Positions 1-7,975 of a DNA stretch of 37,486 bases are shown piece by piece. Position numbers and translations under genes: made by a program. Source of the DNA: Lysobacterales bacterium. GTDB taxonomy: Bacteria > Pseudomonadota > Gammaproteobacteria > Xanthomonadales > Marinicellaceae. Below the pieces are notes generated by a model. It ran no database searches, had not been told where the DNA came from, and was given only the letters and a program-made list of their open reading frames with translations. The first letter of the stretch is position 1, and every line of letters starts with the position of its first letter. Location of the stretch: positions 1 to 37,486 of the forward strand of contig JALWKC010000224.1 of NCBI GenBank assembly GCA_026996795.1, in the 5' to 3' direction.

Positions 1-133
1 CGAAAGCCCGCTGGGCCAGTCCATTCACTGGAACGCGGTGGAACATTTCCTGCCCTATGGCGGCATTCGCATAGAAGACAACGTGCGCGTGGGCACGCAC
101 GAAGCCTACAACCTGACCCGTTCACTGAAGTAA
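1..133 (+). CDS. pepQ: Xaa-Pro dipeptidase (PepQ-like), C-terminal end only
   Basis: Only the last 43 codons are in the window, read from base 2 to the TAA at 131-133. The residues include HFLPYGGIRIEDNV followed by ENLTR-like NLTRSLK. This matches the last metal-binding segment of M24 'pita-bread' peptidases, in which the Glu of the GIRIED motif binds the dinuclear metal centre. The family hydrolyses dipeptides with C-terminal proline in the cytoplasm. The gene converges with priA, leaving a 10-nt gap and no visible terminator. The substrate preference (PepQ versus another M24 member) cannot be settled from this fragment. Confidence 0.75.
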   Translation, partial: ESPLGQSIHWNAVEHFLPYGGIRIEDNVRVGTHEAYNLTRSLK

Positions 134-143
134 GGTCAGCCGC

Positions 144-2384
144 TCAGGCCAACTCCTGCGGGTCGATGTCCAGGCTCCAGTGCAGGCCCGAAGGTGGTCG
201 CTTCAGCCCCGGCCAAGCCAGCAACTGCCGTAACAGGCGACGCAGGGCCGGGCGCTGGTGGCTGTTGAACAGCAACTGCATGTGGTAAAAATCCCCCTTG
301 CGGAATATGGGCGCTGGAATCGGCCCCATCACTGCCACTTCCGGGTTCTCCGGCAAGGCCTCGGCCATTTGTTGCAGAAAACCTTCAACCTGTTCGGCAT
401 TTTTCGCCCGGGCGCGCACAATGGCCATGTGAGAAGCCGGCGGAAAGCCGGCCGCCGCCCGCTGTTCCAGTTCGGCCTCGGCAAAGGCTTCGTAACCCTG
501 ACGAAACAACTGCTGAAACAAGGGCTGATCCGGGCAATGGGTTTGAATCAACACCTCGCCGGCACGGTCCTTGCGCCCGGCCCGGCCGGATACCTGCACC
601 AGTAACTGCGCCAGCTTTTCCGGTGCGCGAAAATCCAGCGAAAAGAAGTTGGCATCCACGTTGACCACCACCACCAGTGTCAGGTTGGGAAAATCATGCC
701 CCTTGGACAGCATTTGCGTGCCCACCATGACGCACGGCTGGCCGGTGCGAATGCGGGCCAGGGTTTTTTTCCACTGGTTGGCCGAACGCACCGTGTCGCG
801 ATCCACCCGGATCACGCGCTCAGTACCCACTGCGCCTGCCAGCGTGTCACCCAGTTTTTCGGTGCCTTCGCCCATGGGTTGTATGTCCTGTGAGCCACAT
901 TTGGGGCAAAACTCCGGCACCGGATACTCGCGGTCGCAATGGTGGCAACGCAAGCGGTGAATACGCTTGTGGTAGGTCAGCTTGACGTCGCAGTGCTGGC
1001 AGTCGGCGACCCAGCCGCAGGCGTGACACAACAACGCCGGTGACCAGCCACGACGGTTGAGAAACACCAGCACCTGATTGCCCTCGGCCAGCTCCTGATC
1101 GATGCGCTGCAACACCGAAACCGCCAGGCCGCCGCGCATGGGCTTGTTTTGCGTGTTGAGCAGCTGAATGGCTGGCAAGGGTGAACGGTTGGTACGCTGG
1201 CGCAGTTTCAACCAGTGGTATTTGCCCGTGCGGGCATTGTGCAGGCTTTCGAATGACGGCGTGGCCGAGCCGAGGATCACCGGGATATTTTCCCGCTGTC
1301 CGCGCAACACGGCCAAATCACGCGCGTGATAGCGCAGGCCGTCCTGTTGCTTGAAGCTGCTGTCGTGTTCCTCATCGACGATAATCAGGCCGAGGCCCTC
1401 CATGGGCACGAAAATGCCCGAACGGGTGCACACCAGCACGTCCACCTTGCCATCGCGCACGTTCTGCCATTCCCGCGCCCGCGCGCCGTCGGACAGGCCC
1501 GAATGAAGCACGGCCACCCGGCCGGTGACGCGCCGCCCGATTTCCCCAAATAACTGCGGCGTGAGGCCGATTTCCGGCACCAGCACCAGCACCTTGCGAC
1601 CTTTTTCCAGCTGCTGCTGGATGGCGCGAATGTACACCTCGGTTTTGCCCGAACCGGTGATGCCATCCAGCAGGTTGACCGCAAACCCCTGTTGCGAACG
1701 GATCACTTCCAGCGCCTTTTGCTGGCCGGTGGTCAGTTCAAAATCAGGCGTAGTCGCTTGCTGGTTTTCCAGCACGCAACTGTCCTGTTCGGCCAGCAGG
1801 CCTTTTTTTTGCAGCTGTCGACAGGCGGCAGCGGCTTGCGGGTACAAGGCCGCCAGGTCCTTGCCCAGTATCACTCCGGCCTGCTCCACTGCCTGTAAAA
1901 TTTCCCATTGCCGGGGCGCCCGGCTGGCCAGTTGCTTTTTTTCCTGCGCAGAAAGTGGCCGCGCCAGCCGCCACCAGCGCGCCACCGGCGGCGCCTTGGC
2001 CGGCAGGCGACGAAACCAGTTGGGCAATGCCGTGGCCACCACCTCGCCCAAAGGGGTCAGGTAGTAGGCGCCCACCTGGCGCAGAAAGTCCAGGCTGCTT
2101 TCCGGCAGAAAAGCCGTTTCATCCAGCAGGGTATCCACTGGCCTGATGCGCACGGCACTGGCTGTGCCAGAAGCATCGAGTGCCGTCACCACGCCCACCA
2201 GTGTCCGGTTCCGCACGGACACCACCACACGTGCACCAATGCACACCCGGTCGGTCATCGCCGGGGGCAGGTGGTAACTGAGGGTATCGGCAAAAGGCAC
2301 CGGCACAGCCACTTGCACCACACAATCGGCAGGGGGGGAAGCCTCAGCGTGAGGCGCGGGCAGGGCGATGGAGGCTTGTTTCAT
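144..2384 (-). CDS. priA: Primosomal protein N' (replication restart helicase PriA)
   Basis: 746 residues, normal for PriA, the superfamily 2 3'-to-5' DNA helicase that recognises abandoned forks and starts DnaC/DnaB reloading. An N-terminal DNA-binding region (about 1-200) precedes a Walker A motif GITGSGKTEVY (Lys near residue 247) and a DEEHD Walker B box. Between the helicase lobes is the PriA-specific zinc region with paired cysteines (CHAC, CQHC, CHHC, CPKC) that bind two zincs. The helicase C lobe carries GTQMLSKGHDFP and QVSGRAGR. The ATG at 2382-2384 gives a full-length protein. The upstream side contains the first copy of the DnaA-box element, so DnaA could in principle influence priA transcription; that is inference. 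Confidence 0.97.
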   Translation of the reverse strand: MKQASIALPAPHAEASPPADCVVQVAVPVPFADTLSYHLPPAMTDRVCIGARVVVSVRNRTLVGVVTALDASGTASAVRIRPVDTLLDETAFLPESSLDFLRQVGAYYLTPLGEVVATALPNWFRRLPAKAPPVARWWRLARPLSAQEKKQLASRAPRQWEILQAVEQAGVILGKDLAALYPQAAAACRQLQKKGLLAEQDSCVLENQQATTPDFELTTGQQKALEVIRSQQGFAVNLLDGITGSGKTEVYIRAIQQQLEKGRKVLVLVPEIGLTPQLFGEIGRRVTGRVAVLHSGLSDGARAREWQNVRDGKVDVLVCTRSGIFVPMEGLGLIIVDEEHDSSFKQQDGLRYHARDLAVLRGQRENIPVILGSATPSFESLHNARTGKYHWLKLRQRTNRSPLPAIQLLNTQNKPMRGGLAVSVLQRIDQELAEGNQVLVFLNRRGWSPALLCHACGWVADCQHCDVKLTYHKRIHRLRCHHCDREYPVPEFCPKCGSQDIQPMGEGTEKLGDTLAGAVGTERVIRVDRDTVRSANQWKKTLARIRTGQPCVMVGTQMLSKGHDFPNLTLVVVVNVDANFFSLDFRAPEKLAQLLVQVSGRAGRKDRAGEVLIQTHCPDQPLFQQLFRQGYEAFAEAELEQRAAAGFPPASHMAIVRARAKNAEQVEGFLQQMAEALPENPEVAVMGPIPAPIFRKGDFYHMQLLFNSHQRPALRRLLRQLLAWPGLKRPPSGLHWSLDIDPQELA

Positions 2385-2518
2385 GGGCTGCCATTATCCC
2401 GCAAACCGACCGGGAAGGCATTTTCAATTGGGCACCAATTTCGTTATTTAGGCTCTCTTTTTGAGGGTTGTTGTTGGCAAATCTGGCTAAGTGCCTGTTT
2501 TTACAACGAATAATGGCG

Positions 2519-2553
2519 TTATCCACAAAACCTGTGGATAACTCTGTGCATAA
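2519..2553. promoter_or_regulatory. Triple DnaA-box cluster (copy 1)
   Basis: Two perfect DnaA boxes face each other across a 5-bp spacer (TTATCCACA, AAACC, TGTGGATAA). A third box, TGTGCATAA, follows 3 bp later in the same orientation as the second. The identical 35-bp arrangement recurs at 6342-6376. Box density and conservation are seen directly; binding by DnaA is inferred. Confidence 0.75.
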
Positions 2554-2640
2554 GGCCGTTTGGACAGGGCATAAACGGGCGTCACTGCTGAATTCTTAAC
2601 AAAGCGGTTAATAATTAACCATTTCGAGAAAGTGTTTATA

Positions 2641-2653
2641 AATCAGTCACTTA
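2641..2653 (+). promoter_or_regulatory. IHF-site match in repeat copy 1
   Basis: AATCAGTCACTTA fits WATCARNNNNTTR at every specified position. It is about 90 bp from the DnaA-box cluster and conserved without change in copy 2 (6464-6476), within a longer unchanged run. IHF binding itself is inferred. Confidence 0.6.
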
Positions 2654-2854
2654 GAAACGAAGGCTGACCTTGGATTCGGAAAAATTTGCTGGTTTTTACG
2701 CGCCAAGGTCATCACCACACCAGGTTGTGCATAAAAACCGCTGTTTTTCCGGCTAACTGTAAAAAATTGTCACGACCAACGGCAGAAATGACCTTTTTTA
2801 GCCGCATTTTTGCCCGATGACTGCTGTGTAAGCCTTTTATTTCCGGGTCGTGTC

Positions 2855-2872
2855 TGCCCGGCGTGACGGGCA
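2855..2872 (-). terminator. Hairpin after the kinase-porin operon
   Basis: TGCCCG, 6-nt loop, CGGGCA forms a perfect 6-bp stem about 20 nt beyond the porin stop. It lacks a clear U-tract on the minus strand, so it is at best a weak or Rho-assisted terminator. Confidence 0.35.
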
Positions 2873-2892
2873 CCGATCATTTTGGCCTGCCA

Positions 2893-4227
2893 TCAAAACA
2901 GATAGCCGATTGAAAACAACCACTGACTTGAATCTCCCAGTAATATCACCCCTGGACCAGACGCATTGGCGGTTTCGTAATTGATGTTGGCCACCCAGGA
3001 CGGTGTAGGCCGCAGTTGAAAACCCAGGGTATAGCGTTCTTCGGTGGTGTTGGGTGCGGCCGGGTCAAAAAAGTTTTCTATGTCCACCGTGTCGTACTGG
3101 GTCACAAAGTTCAACCGCGCGTGTGGAAAACTCTTGCCCAGCCAACCTGGTTGAAAAAAGTGTGACAAGGTAATCATGCTGCGCAGGTAATAACCATCCA
3201 TGCGCGCCGATCCGGCCAATGGGCGGTCCACGTCCATGTTGGTGTACTCTCCCACCAGTTCCACCCAGCCAATTTGCCAGTCAAAATCCAGGTTATAACC
3301 GGTAATGTATCGGCTTGAATTATCATCCCAGGCGCCGTGATAACCACTGAAACCCAGCGTAAAGCCGTTGCTGTTTTGTATACTGAATTTGCCCACAAAG
3401 GCTTTGTTGTTATTATTGTCCACCCCAAAACCCTGACGCGTATCACGCAAACCGCGCTCGCTTATGCCATTACCAAGGCCAGCCACCACGTAGGTCTGGT
3501 AATCGGCAAACCATTCGTTACCCAGCATAAAGCGACCATTAAACCCAAACCCGTTGTCCGTCCAGTCTGAAGGCGCCAGCACCAGACTGGTGTAGGGTTT
3601 TGAAATGACATCGCGCAAAGGCGCGAAGTGATCCCGTTCTATGTTGCCAAAAGGCAATAACAACACACCAGCACGGAAGTTCAGCCATGGCTTCAAAGTA
3701 AAATCGGTATATGCCTGTTCCAGCAGCACCTCGCCCCCGCGAGAACCACCCACGGTGGCCGCGCGTTCAAACTCCAGTTCGGTGAAAAAACCCAGTCGCT
3801 CATGTGGCTGGCCACTGAGTACCAGCTCGAAGGATTCACCATCAATCACACTGTTCCGGTCGCTGCGTTTACCTGCCGTTACGGTGCCATAAACCTTCAA
3901 GTTGATGCGCTTGCTCTCGGCCTCGGAGGCCTGAGCCAGCTCGGTGCTGTTTTCTTCGACCTGTGCTTTCAGATCAGACAAGACATCGTGCAACTGCACC
4001 GCATAGGCTTCCAGTTTTGCCAGTCGTTGTGTGTGCTGGTTTGAGGCATCCTGGTCAATTTGCTGTTTCAATGCCAGAATCTGTTGTTGCAACACCTGGA
4101 TGTTGCTTTCCAGTACCGACAGTTTTTCCTGCACCGTTTGTTGCGCCAGCGCCAACCCCGGTGTCAACATCGCCGCCATCAACAAGCCGTTTGAAAGGTG
4201 TCTGATTTTTGCTTGGCCTGTGCTCAT
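2893..4227 (-). CDS. Outer-membrane porin with N-terminal coiled coil
   Basis: 444 residues with a signal peptide ending near residue 28 (...PGLALA-QQ). A Gln/Leu-rich coiled coil (about 31-95) is followed by a long alternating beta-strand region. The chain ends in phenylalanine within an aromatic last strand (WLFSIGYLF), the usual signal for BAM-dependent insertion. The N-terminal coiled coil plus barrel resembles DcaP- or phosphate-selective O/P-type porins; the substrate cannot be told from sequence. Its ATG overlaps the stop of the upstream kinase by 4 nt (ATGA at 4224-4227), so both should be made from one transcript with coupled translation. A phosphate role is only a family-level possibility. 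Confidence 0.85.
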   Translation of the reverse strand: MSTGQAKIRHLSNGLLMAAMLTPGLALAQQTVQEKLSVLESNIQVLQQQILALKQQIDQDASNQHTQRLAKLEAYAVQLHDVLSDLKAQVEENSTELAQASEAESKRINLKVYGTVTAGKRSDRNSVIDGESFELVLSGQPHERLGFFTELEFERAATVGGSRGGEVLLEQAYTDFTLKPWLNFRAGVLLLPFGNIERDHFAPLRDVISKPYTSLVLAPSDWTDNGFGFNGRFMLGNEWFADYQTYVVAGLGNGISERGLRDTRQGFGVDNNNNKAFVGKFSIQNSNGFTLGFSGYHGAWDDNSSRYITGYNLDFDWQIGWVELVGEYTNMDVDRPLAGSARMDGYYLRSMITLSHFFQPGWLGKSFPHARLNFVTQYDTVDIENFFDPAAPNTTEERYTLGFQLRPTPSWVANINYETANASGPGVILLGDSSQWLFSIGYLF

Positions 4228-6080
4228 AGGGTAACCTCCAGGGTAACGGGTTTTGTTTTATGATCGCCATGAACTCCAATCAGCGAGTATTCTCCCAGCA
4301 CTGCGTTGGGTTCCACGTACATATTCAGTTGCCATCGGTTGTCCGGCAACGGGGTTTTTCTCACCACCGTGATCTGTTGGGTTGGTTTACGCCCACGCAT
4401 TACCTGCACCTCGTCGAGGGTGAACCCTTCTGGCAGTTGCAGCATGAGCCTGGACGCCTTGCCACGAGGCAGCAAGGTGCTGGTCAGCGGCTCCAATGCC
4501 AGGCGATTTCTGGATTCAGTGCCAAAATCGGGCAGTGTCGTCGCTACAGGGGCGTTATTCTGGCCGCGGTTCTGATCCGACCGCTGATTAAACAGGCGAT
4601 TGTCCAGGGGTTGAATGGTCGCTCGTGTGCTTTCCGGTTGCGTCCGTGTGTTCGTGTCGCCGGCCGATGGTTTTGTTGCGGTTCTGTGACCGAGCGACGC
4701 CACTGACCGGTTGGATTCCGCGGTGCTTTTCCGGCGTTTCACTACCGTCGTATCCCGTGCCGGATTGCCCTGTTTGGCATTGGCGGGGCCGTTATCCGTC
4801 TGGCTTGCCGGTGAGTTGTCACCTGGACGGATATTTTGTGACCCTGAATTCGCCGGTTGCGACGTTTCCTCCGCCATTTTTTTACTCTCGCCTGGTGTTT
4901 TTTCTGCCGGCGATGGAGATTCGGCTGCGCCTTCTACCGATATTTCCCGTGATTCCTGCGGCGAGTCACCGGGTTTCTGCCTGTTTTCCGTATTCTCCGC
5001 GGTGGGCAAAGGCATTGCCGTGTCAGGTGCGCTGGAAGCTGTTGGTCGCTGGTTGCTGTGAGAAACCGGTTCAGCCGATGAGACAAGCGTTTTGTTGCTG
5101 TCGTGTTGCCGGTACCAGAAAAAAACCAGCAGCGCCACAACCGGCAGCATCAACCCGGGCAGCAACCAGCGTGAGCCGCGATGCGGTGTGGCCTCCAGGA
5201 CAGTCGTGGCCGAAACTGCGTCTTTTTGCGCTCCGCTCAGCGGTTGAATGCGGCGGTTGAGGACTTTTTCGCTGACCAGTTTCTCCAAAGCCCGGGTCAG
5301 GGGGGTTAAATCCTGCGGCCGGTCTTTAGGATCCCGTTGCAGGTAGGCCATGATGGTATCCGACAACGGCACGGGAATGGCAGTATTAAGCTGATGCAAC
5401 GGTGTCGGGATAACCGTCAGCTTTTTTGTCATGATCGCTTCAAACTGTCCAGCATCAAAGGGGTTTTGTCCGCATAAACTGGTGTAAGCGATCAAGGCCA
5501 GGGAATAACAGTCGGAGGACACACTGTGTTCATCGCCAGTGAGCAGTTCCGGAGCCAGGTACTTGGGCGTGCCAATAAAAAAGCCAGTGGCTGTCAAACC
5601 GGTGTCCTGGGAACGGGCAATGCCAAAATCCAGCAGTTTGGCGTGCCCCCCCGGTAAGACTTGCACATTGCCCGGCTTCAGGTCCCGATGCAAAACCCCG
5701 TTTTGGTGCGCATGACCCAGGGCTTCACACAAACCCAACAGCACTTTTTTGTGCTCGAACAGCGTGTGCGGCTGCTTTCTCCACGCCGTCATGGTGATCC
5801 CGGGCAAGTATTCCATCACCAGATAGGGCTGCTTGTCCTGCACGCCATATTCCAACAGGGTGACGATATTGGGGTGGGACAATTCACCAATGGTGCGTGC
5901 TTCGTTTTTGAACCGGGTCAGGGTTGCCGGGTCATTCACCGAATGCAGTACCTTGATGGCCACTTTGCGGCCAATGTCCGGATCCTTGCCCAAATAAACC
6001 ACGCCCATGCCACCGGTTCCCAGTGTGTCAAGAATGGGAAAGCGTCCAATATGGGAAGGAAGTTTTTGCATGTAACACAT
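4224..6080 (-). CDS. Membrane-anchored Hanks-type Ser/Thr protein kinase
   Basis: 618 residues. The cytoplasmic kinase domain (about 8-270) has the glycine loop GTGGMGVV, catalytic Lys43 in VAIK, HRDLKPGN (Asp133), DFG at 151-153 and the APE motif in KYLAPELL, so it looks catalytically intact. One membrane segment lies near 304-323. Beyond it is a long Ser/Thr/Pro/Gln-rich linker, probably periplasmic, then a globular C-terminal domain of about 90 residues starting near LMLQLPEGFTLDE with no sensor family I recognise. No PASTA repeats are seen. A second ATG three codons in (MQKL) is an alternative start; neither has a strong ribosome site. It is coupled to the porin and divergent from the sigma-factor gene, with repeat copy 2 between. 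Confidence 0.93.
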   Translation of the reverse strand: MCYMQKLPSHIGRFPILDTLGTGGMGVVYLGKDPDIGRKVAIKVLHSVNDPATLTRFKNEARTIGELSHPNIVTLLEYGVQDKQPYLVMEYLPGITMTAWRKQPHTLFEHKKVLLGLCEALGHAHQNGVLHRDLKPGNVQVLPGGHAKLLDFGIARSQDTGLTATGFFIGTPKYLAPELLTGDEHSVSSDCYSLALIAYTSLCGQNPFDAGQFEAIMTKKLTVIPTPLHQLNTAIPVPLSDTIMAYLQRDPKDRPQDLTPLTRALEKLVSEKVLNRRIQPLSGAQKDAVSATTVLEATPHRGSRWLLPGLMLPVVALLVFFWYRQHDSNKTLVSSAEPVSHSNQRPTASSAPDTAMPLPTAENTENRQKPGDSPQESREISVEGAAESPSPAEKTPGESKKMAEETSQPANSGSQNIRPGDNSPASQTDNGPANAKQGNPARDTTVVKRRKSTAESNRSVASLGHRTATKPSAGDTNTRTQPESTRATIQPLDNRLFNQRSDQNRGQNNAPVATTLPDFGTESRNRLALEPLTSTLLPRGKASRLMLQLPEGFTLDEVQVMRGRKPTQQITVVRKTPLPDNRWQLNMYVEPNAVLGEYSLIGVHGDHKTKPVTLEVTL

Positions 6081-6341
6081 TACCCGGAGTGAACCCTCCC
6101 ATAATAGATTTTTGTCATCAAAATCGCAACCATATTCTCTCTAACCTGGCTTGTTTATTGTCACATTTCACAACGGCACTTTGCCTGTGTCAGGGCCAGG
6201 GTTACTACACGGCTTGTCCGCCAAACCTCCATAGTTGATACGGCGTATTTCTTAAACAAAAAACACGGGTTTCCGATCGTTTCCTGAGGCTTATTGTTGG
6301 TAAAGCTGGCTAAGTGCCTGTTTTTGCAACGGATAATGACG

Positions 6342-6376
6342 TTATCCACAAAACCTGTGGATAACTCTGTGCATAA
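6342..6376. promoter_or_regulatory. Triple DnaA-box cluster (copy 2)
   Basis: Same 35-bp arrangement as at 2519-2553, without a single base change: two facing perfect boxes and a third in tandem. Confidence 0.75.
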
Positions 6377-6463
6377 GGGCGCTTGGACAGGGCATAGACG
6401 GACGTCACTACTGAACTCTTAACAAAGTGGTTAACGATTAACCGCGCTAATAAAGTGCTTATA

Positions 6464-6476
6464 AATCAGTCACTTA
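6464..6476 (+). promoter_or_regulatory. IHF-site match in repeat copy 2
   Basis: AATCAGTCACTTA, identical to the match in copy 1 and at the same distance from the DnaA-box cluster. Confidence 0.6.
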
Positions 6477-6745
6477 GAAACGAACGCTGGCCTTGGGCTC
6501 AGAAAAATCACTGACCTTTATGCACCATGGCCATCATCGCACCAGGGTGTGTATAAAACTGCTGTTCTCCGGCTAACTATAAAAAACTGTCACACCGAAC
6601 GGCGTGAATGGTTCTTTTTTGACGGTTTTTTTCTTTTTCCTGTCAACCACCAGGCCAGGCCTGCGTTAAACAGGGCGCAAGCCATGCAGGCACTGGCGCC
6701 GATCGACTCCAGGCGCACACCTGAAAAATCGAGCCGGAGTGCGAA

Positions 6746-7441
6746 GTGACAATTATTGGTAACGAGCTGACCCTGGAGGCAAATGACACATCGATCAACA
6801 ACCGCTCGTGTAACATGGGCGTAAAGCCCGGCCACTCGCGAACAGTTCCTATGTCCTTGCGCCAGCAGTTGAATGACTTTTTTGTTACCCACGAAAAACG
6901 CGGTTTTCGCATGGCTGTTCTGTCGCTACAGGACGAGGACGACGCCCTGGATGCCCTGCAGGACGTGATGCTGAAGTTTGTGGAAAAATACGCTCACAAG
7001 CCACAGGAACAATGGACGCTTCTTTTTTACCGCATGCTCCATCACCGGATTATTGATTTCCACCGACAGGATCAGAAACAGGCAGGCCTGTTCGGCTGGT
7101 TTTTCCGTCAGAAATCCGGCGGCAGCAGCGAGCCGTACAACGCACTCGATAACCCGGTGGAGCGGACCAGCGGTCAGCCTCACCTGCAACCGGAAAACGC
7201 GCTGTTAAACGGCGAAAAGGCCCGGCACATCGAGCAGGCACTGCGTGAGTTGCCCCTTCGCCAACGCCAGGCATTCCTGCTGCGTTGCTGGCAGGGCATG
7301 AGTGTGGCGGAAACCGCTCACGTCATGGGCTGTGGCCAGGGCAGTGTCAAGACCCACCTGTCACGCGCCATGCAACATTTGCGACAACGCCTGGAACCCG
7401 TCCATCACGGGACTGAAACACACACTGACCGCTCCGAATAA
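6746..7441 (+). CDS. Sigma-70 family (ECF-like) RNA polymerase sigma factor
   Basis: 231 residues from a GTG preceded by GGAG 6 nt upstream. Region 2 spans ALDALQDVMLKFVEKY to MLHHRIIDFHRQ. Region 4 is at the C terminus (LRELPLRQRQAFLLRCWQG, then VAETAHVMGCGQGSVKTHL), a standard helix-turn-helix for the -35 element. Relatives I recall start near MSLRQQLNDFF, so the ATG at 6851 is a serious alternative; the first 35 residues look unlike a sigma factor, yet the GTG has the better ribosome site. It heads a same-strand group with a one-TM protein, a DUF3106-type protein and a PqqD-like protein, suggesting a sigma/anti-sigma-like envelope regulon. The trigger is unknown. Confidence 0.88.
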   Translation: MTIIGNELTLEANDTSINNRSCNMGVKPGHSRTVPMSLRQQLNDFFVTHEKRGFRMAVLSLQDEDDALDALQDVMLKFVEKYAHKPQEQWTLLFYRMLHHRIIDFHRQDQKQAGLFGWFFRQKSGGSSEPYNALDNPVERTSGQPHLQPENALLNGEKARHIEQALRELPLRQRQAFLLRCWQGMSVAETAHVMGCGQGSVKTHLSRAMQHLRQRLEPVHHGTETHTDRSE

Positions 7442-7459
7442 CCCCAAAGAGCCACTGTC

Positions 7460-7939
7460 ATGAAAAAAACACCTCACACCACAAACGATGACCGGCAAAA
7501 CCAGCCATTGACCCCGGCCGGCGATGTCATGGAACCGGCATTGACCGACCTGGCCCCTGTGCTGGAGTACCTGGAGCGCACTAGCCAGTACCTGCCACCG
7601 GCGGTACACCAGCGCCTGACGGCCCACCGACGCAAGGCCCTGGCCGCCATTGATTCGCACCCCGGCCAGCGGTGTTGGTGGCTGTTGTGGTGGGTCACGC
7701 CAGCCCTGGCAGCCGGCGCCCTTTTTCTGTTCATGCTGCCCGGGCTATTTGGCAACTGGAGCCTGCCTCACGACGGACCATCCGAGCTGGGCCCCGAAAT
7801 AATGGCCGAGCCGGCGCTGACAGCCGAGGAACTGGCCGGGCTGAATGAAAGCGAACAGTTGGATGTGCTGGAAAACATGGAATTTTACCTGTGGCTGGAC
7901 AGCCAGTTGCCTGATGATAACGCCCCGAAACACTCCTGA
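7460..7939 (+). CDS. Single-pass membrane protein next to the sigma factor (possible anti-sigma or accessory factor)
   Basis: 159 residues, starting 18 nt after the sigma-factor stop. The N-terminal half is cytoplasmic-looking, followed by one hydrophobic segment (WWLLWWVTPALAAGALFLF, about residues 74-92). The acidic C-terminal tail contains LDVLENMEFYLWL, a motif I associate with small proteins encoded beside such sigma factors. No zinc-binding anti-sigma HxxxCxxC motif is present, so anti-sigma activity is inferred from position and topology alone. Confidence 0.75.
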   Translation: MKKTPHTTNDDRQNQPLTPAGDVMEPALTDLAPVLEYLERTSQYLPPAVHQRLTAHRRKALAAIDSHPGQRCWWLLWWVTPALAAGALFLFMLPGLFGNWSLPHDGPSELGPEIMAEPALTAEELAGLNESEQLDVLENMEFYLWLDSQLPDDNAPKHS

Positions 7940-7975
7940 TCACTCCCCTGAACAACCGCCTGAGAGCCCGATGAT

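Larger units (their letters stand above)
2461..2800. repeat. Copy 1 of a ~340-bp DnaA-box/IHF-site element
   Basis: Non-coding direct repeat of 6284-6620, roughly 80-85% identical by eye with about 3 nt net length difference. The best conserved stretch, about 67 nt around 2487-2553, differs at only three positions and contains the DnaA boxes. Matches to the DnaA consensus TTWTNCACA are TTATCCACA at 2519-2527, its inverted partner TGTGGATAA at 2533-2541, TGTGCATAA at 2545-2553 and TGTGCATAA at 2726-2734. AATCAGTCACTTA at 2641-2653 is a perfect match to the IHF consensus WATCARNNNNTTR. A GGTTAAT-A-ATTAACC palindrome lies at 2606-2620. It occupies the priA upstream region. Composition resembles oriC, datA or DARS sites, but no dnaA or mnmG is nearby. 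Confidence 0.85.
6284..6620. repeat. Copy 2 of the ~340-bp DnaA-box/IHF-site element
   Basis: Direct repeat of 2461-2800. DnaA-box matches are TTATCCACA at 6342-6350, TGTGGATAA at 6356-6364, TGTGCATAA at 6368-6376 and TGTGTATAA at 6548-6556. The last differs from copy 1 at the N position of the consensus, so it is still a valid box. The IHF match is at 6464-6476 and the palindrome GGTTAA-CGA-TTAACC at 6429-6443. Sequence between sites has drifted more than the sites. It fills the divergent region between the kinase operon and the sigma-factor gene. In the rest of that gap (6081-6283 and 6621-6745) I see no gene or clear site. Confidence 0.85.

Noticed and set aside
2344-2526. Similar short minus-strand frames in both DnaA-box elements (also 6161-6349), opening MDN.IIRCKNRHLA
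   Set aside because: The similarity follows from the DNA repeat; the frames run across DnaA boxes, diverge or enter priA, have no ribosome site and no shared length.
2461-2800. Calling the DnaA-box element the chromosomal origin oriC
   Set aside because: No dnaA, dnaN, mnmG or rpmH neighbour, no clear AT-rich unwinding region of 13-mers, and two copies occur within 4 kb.
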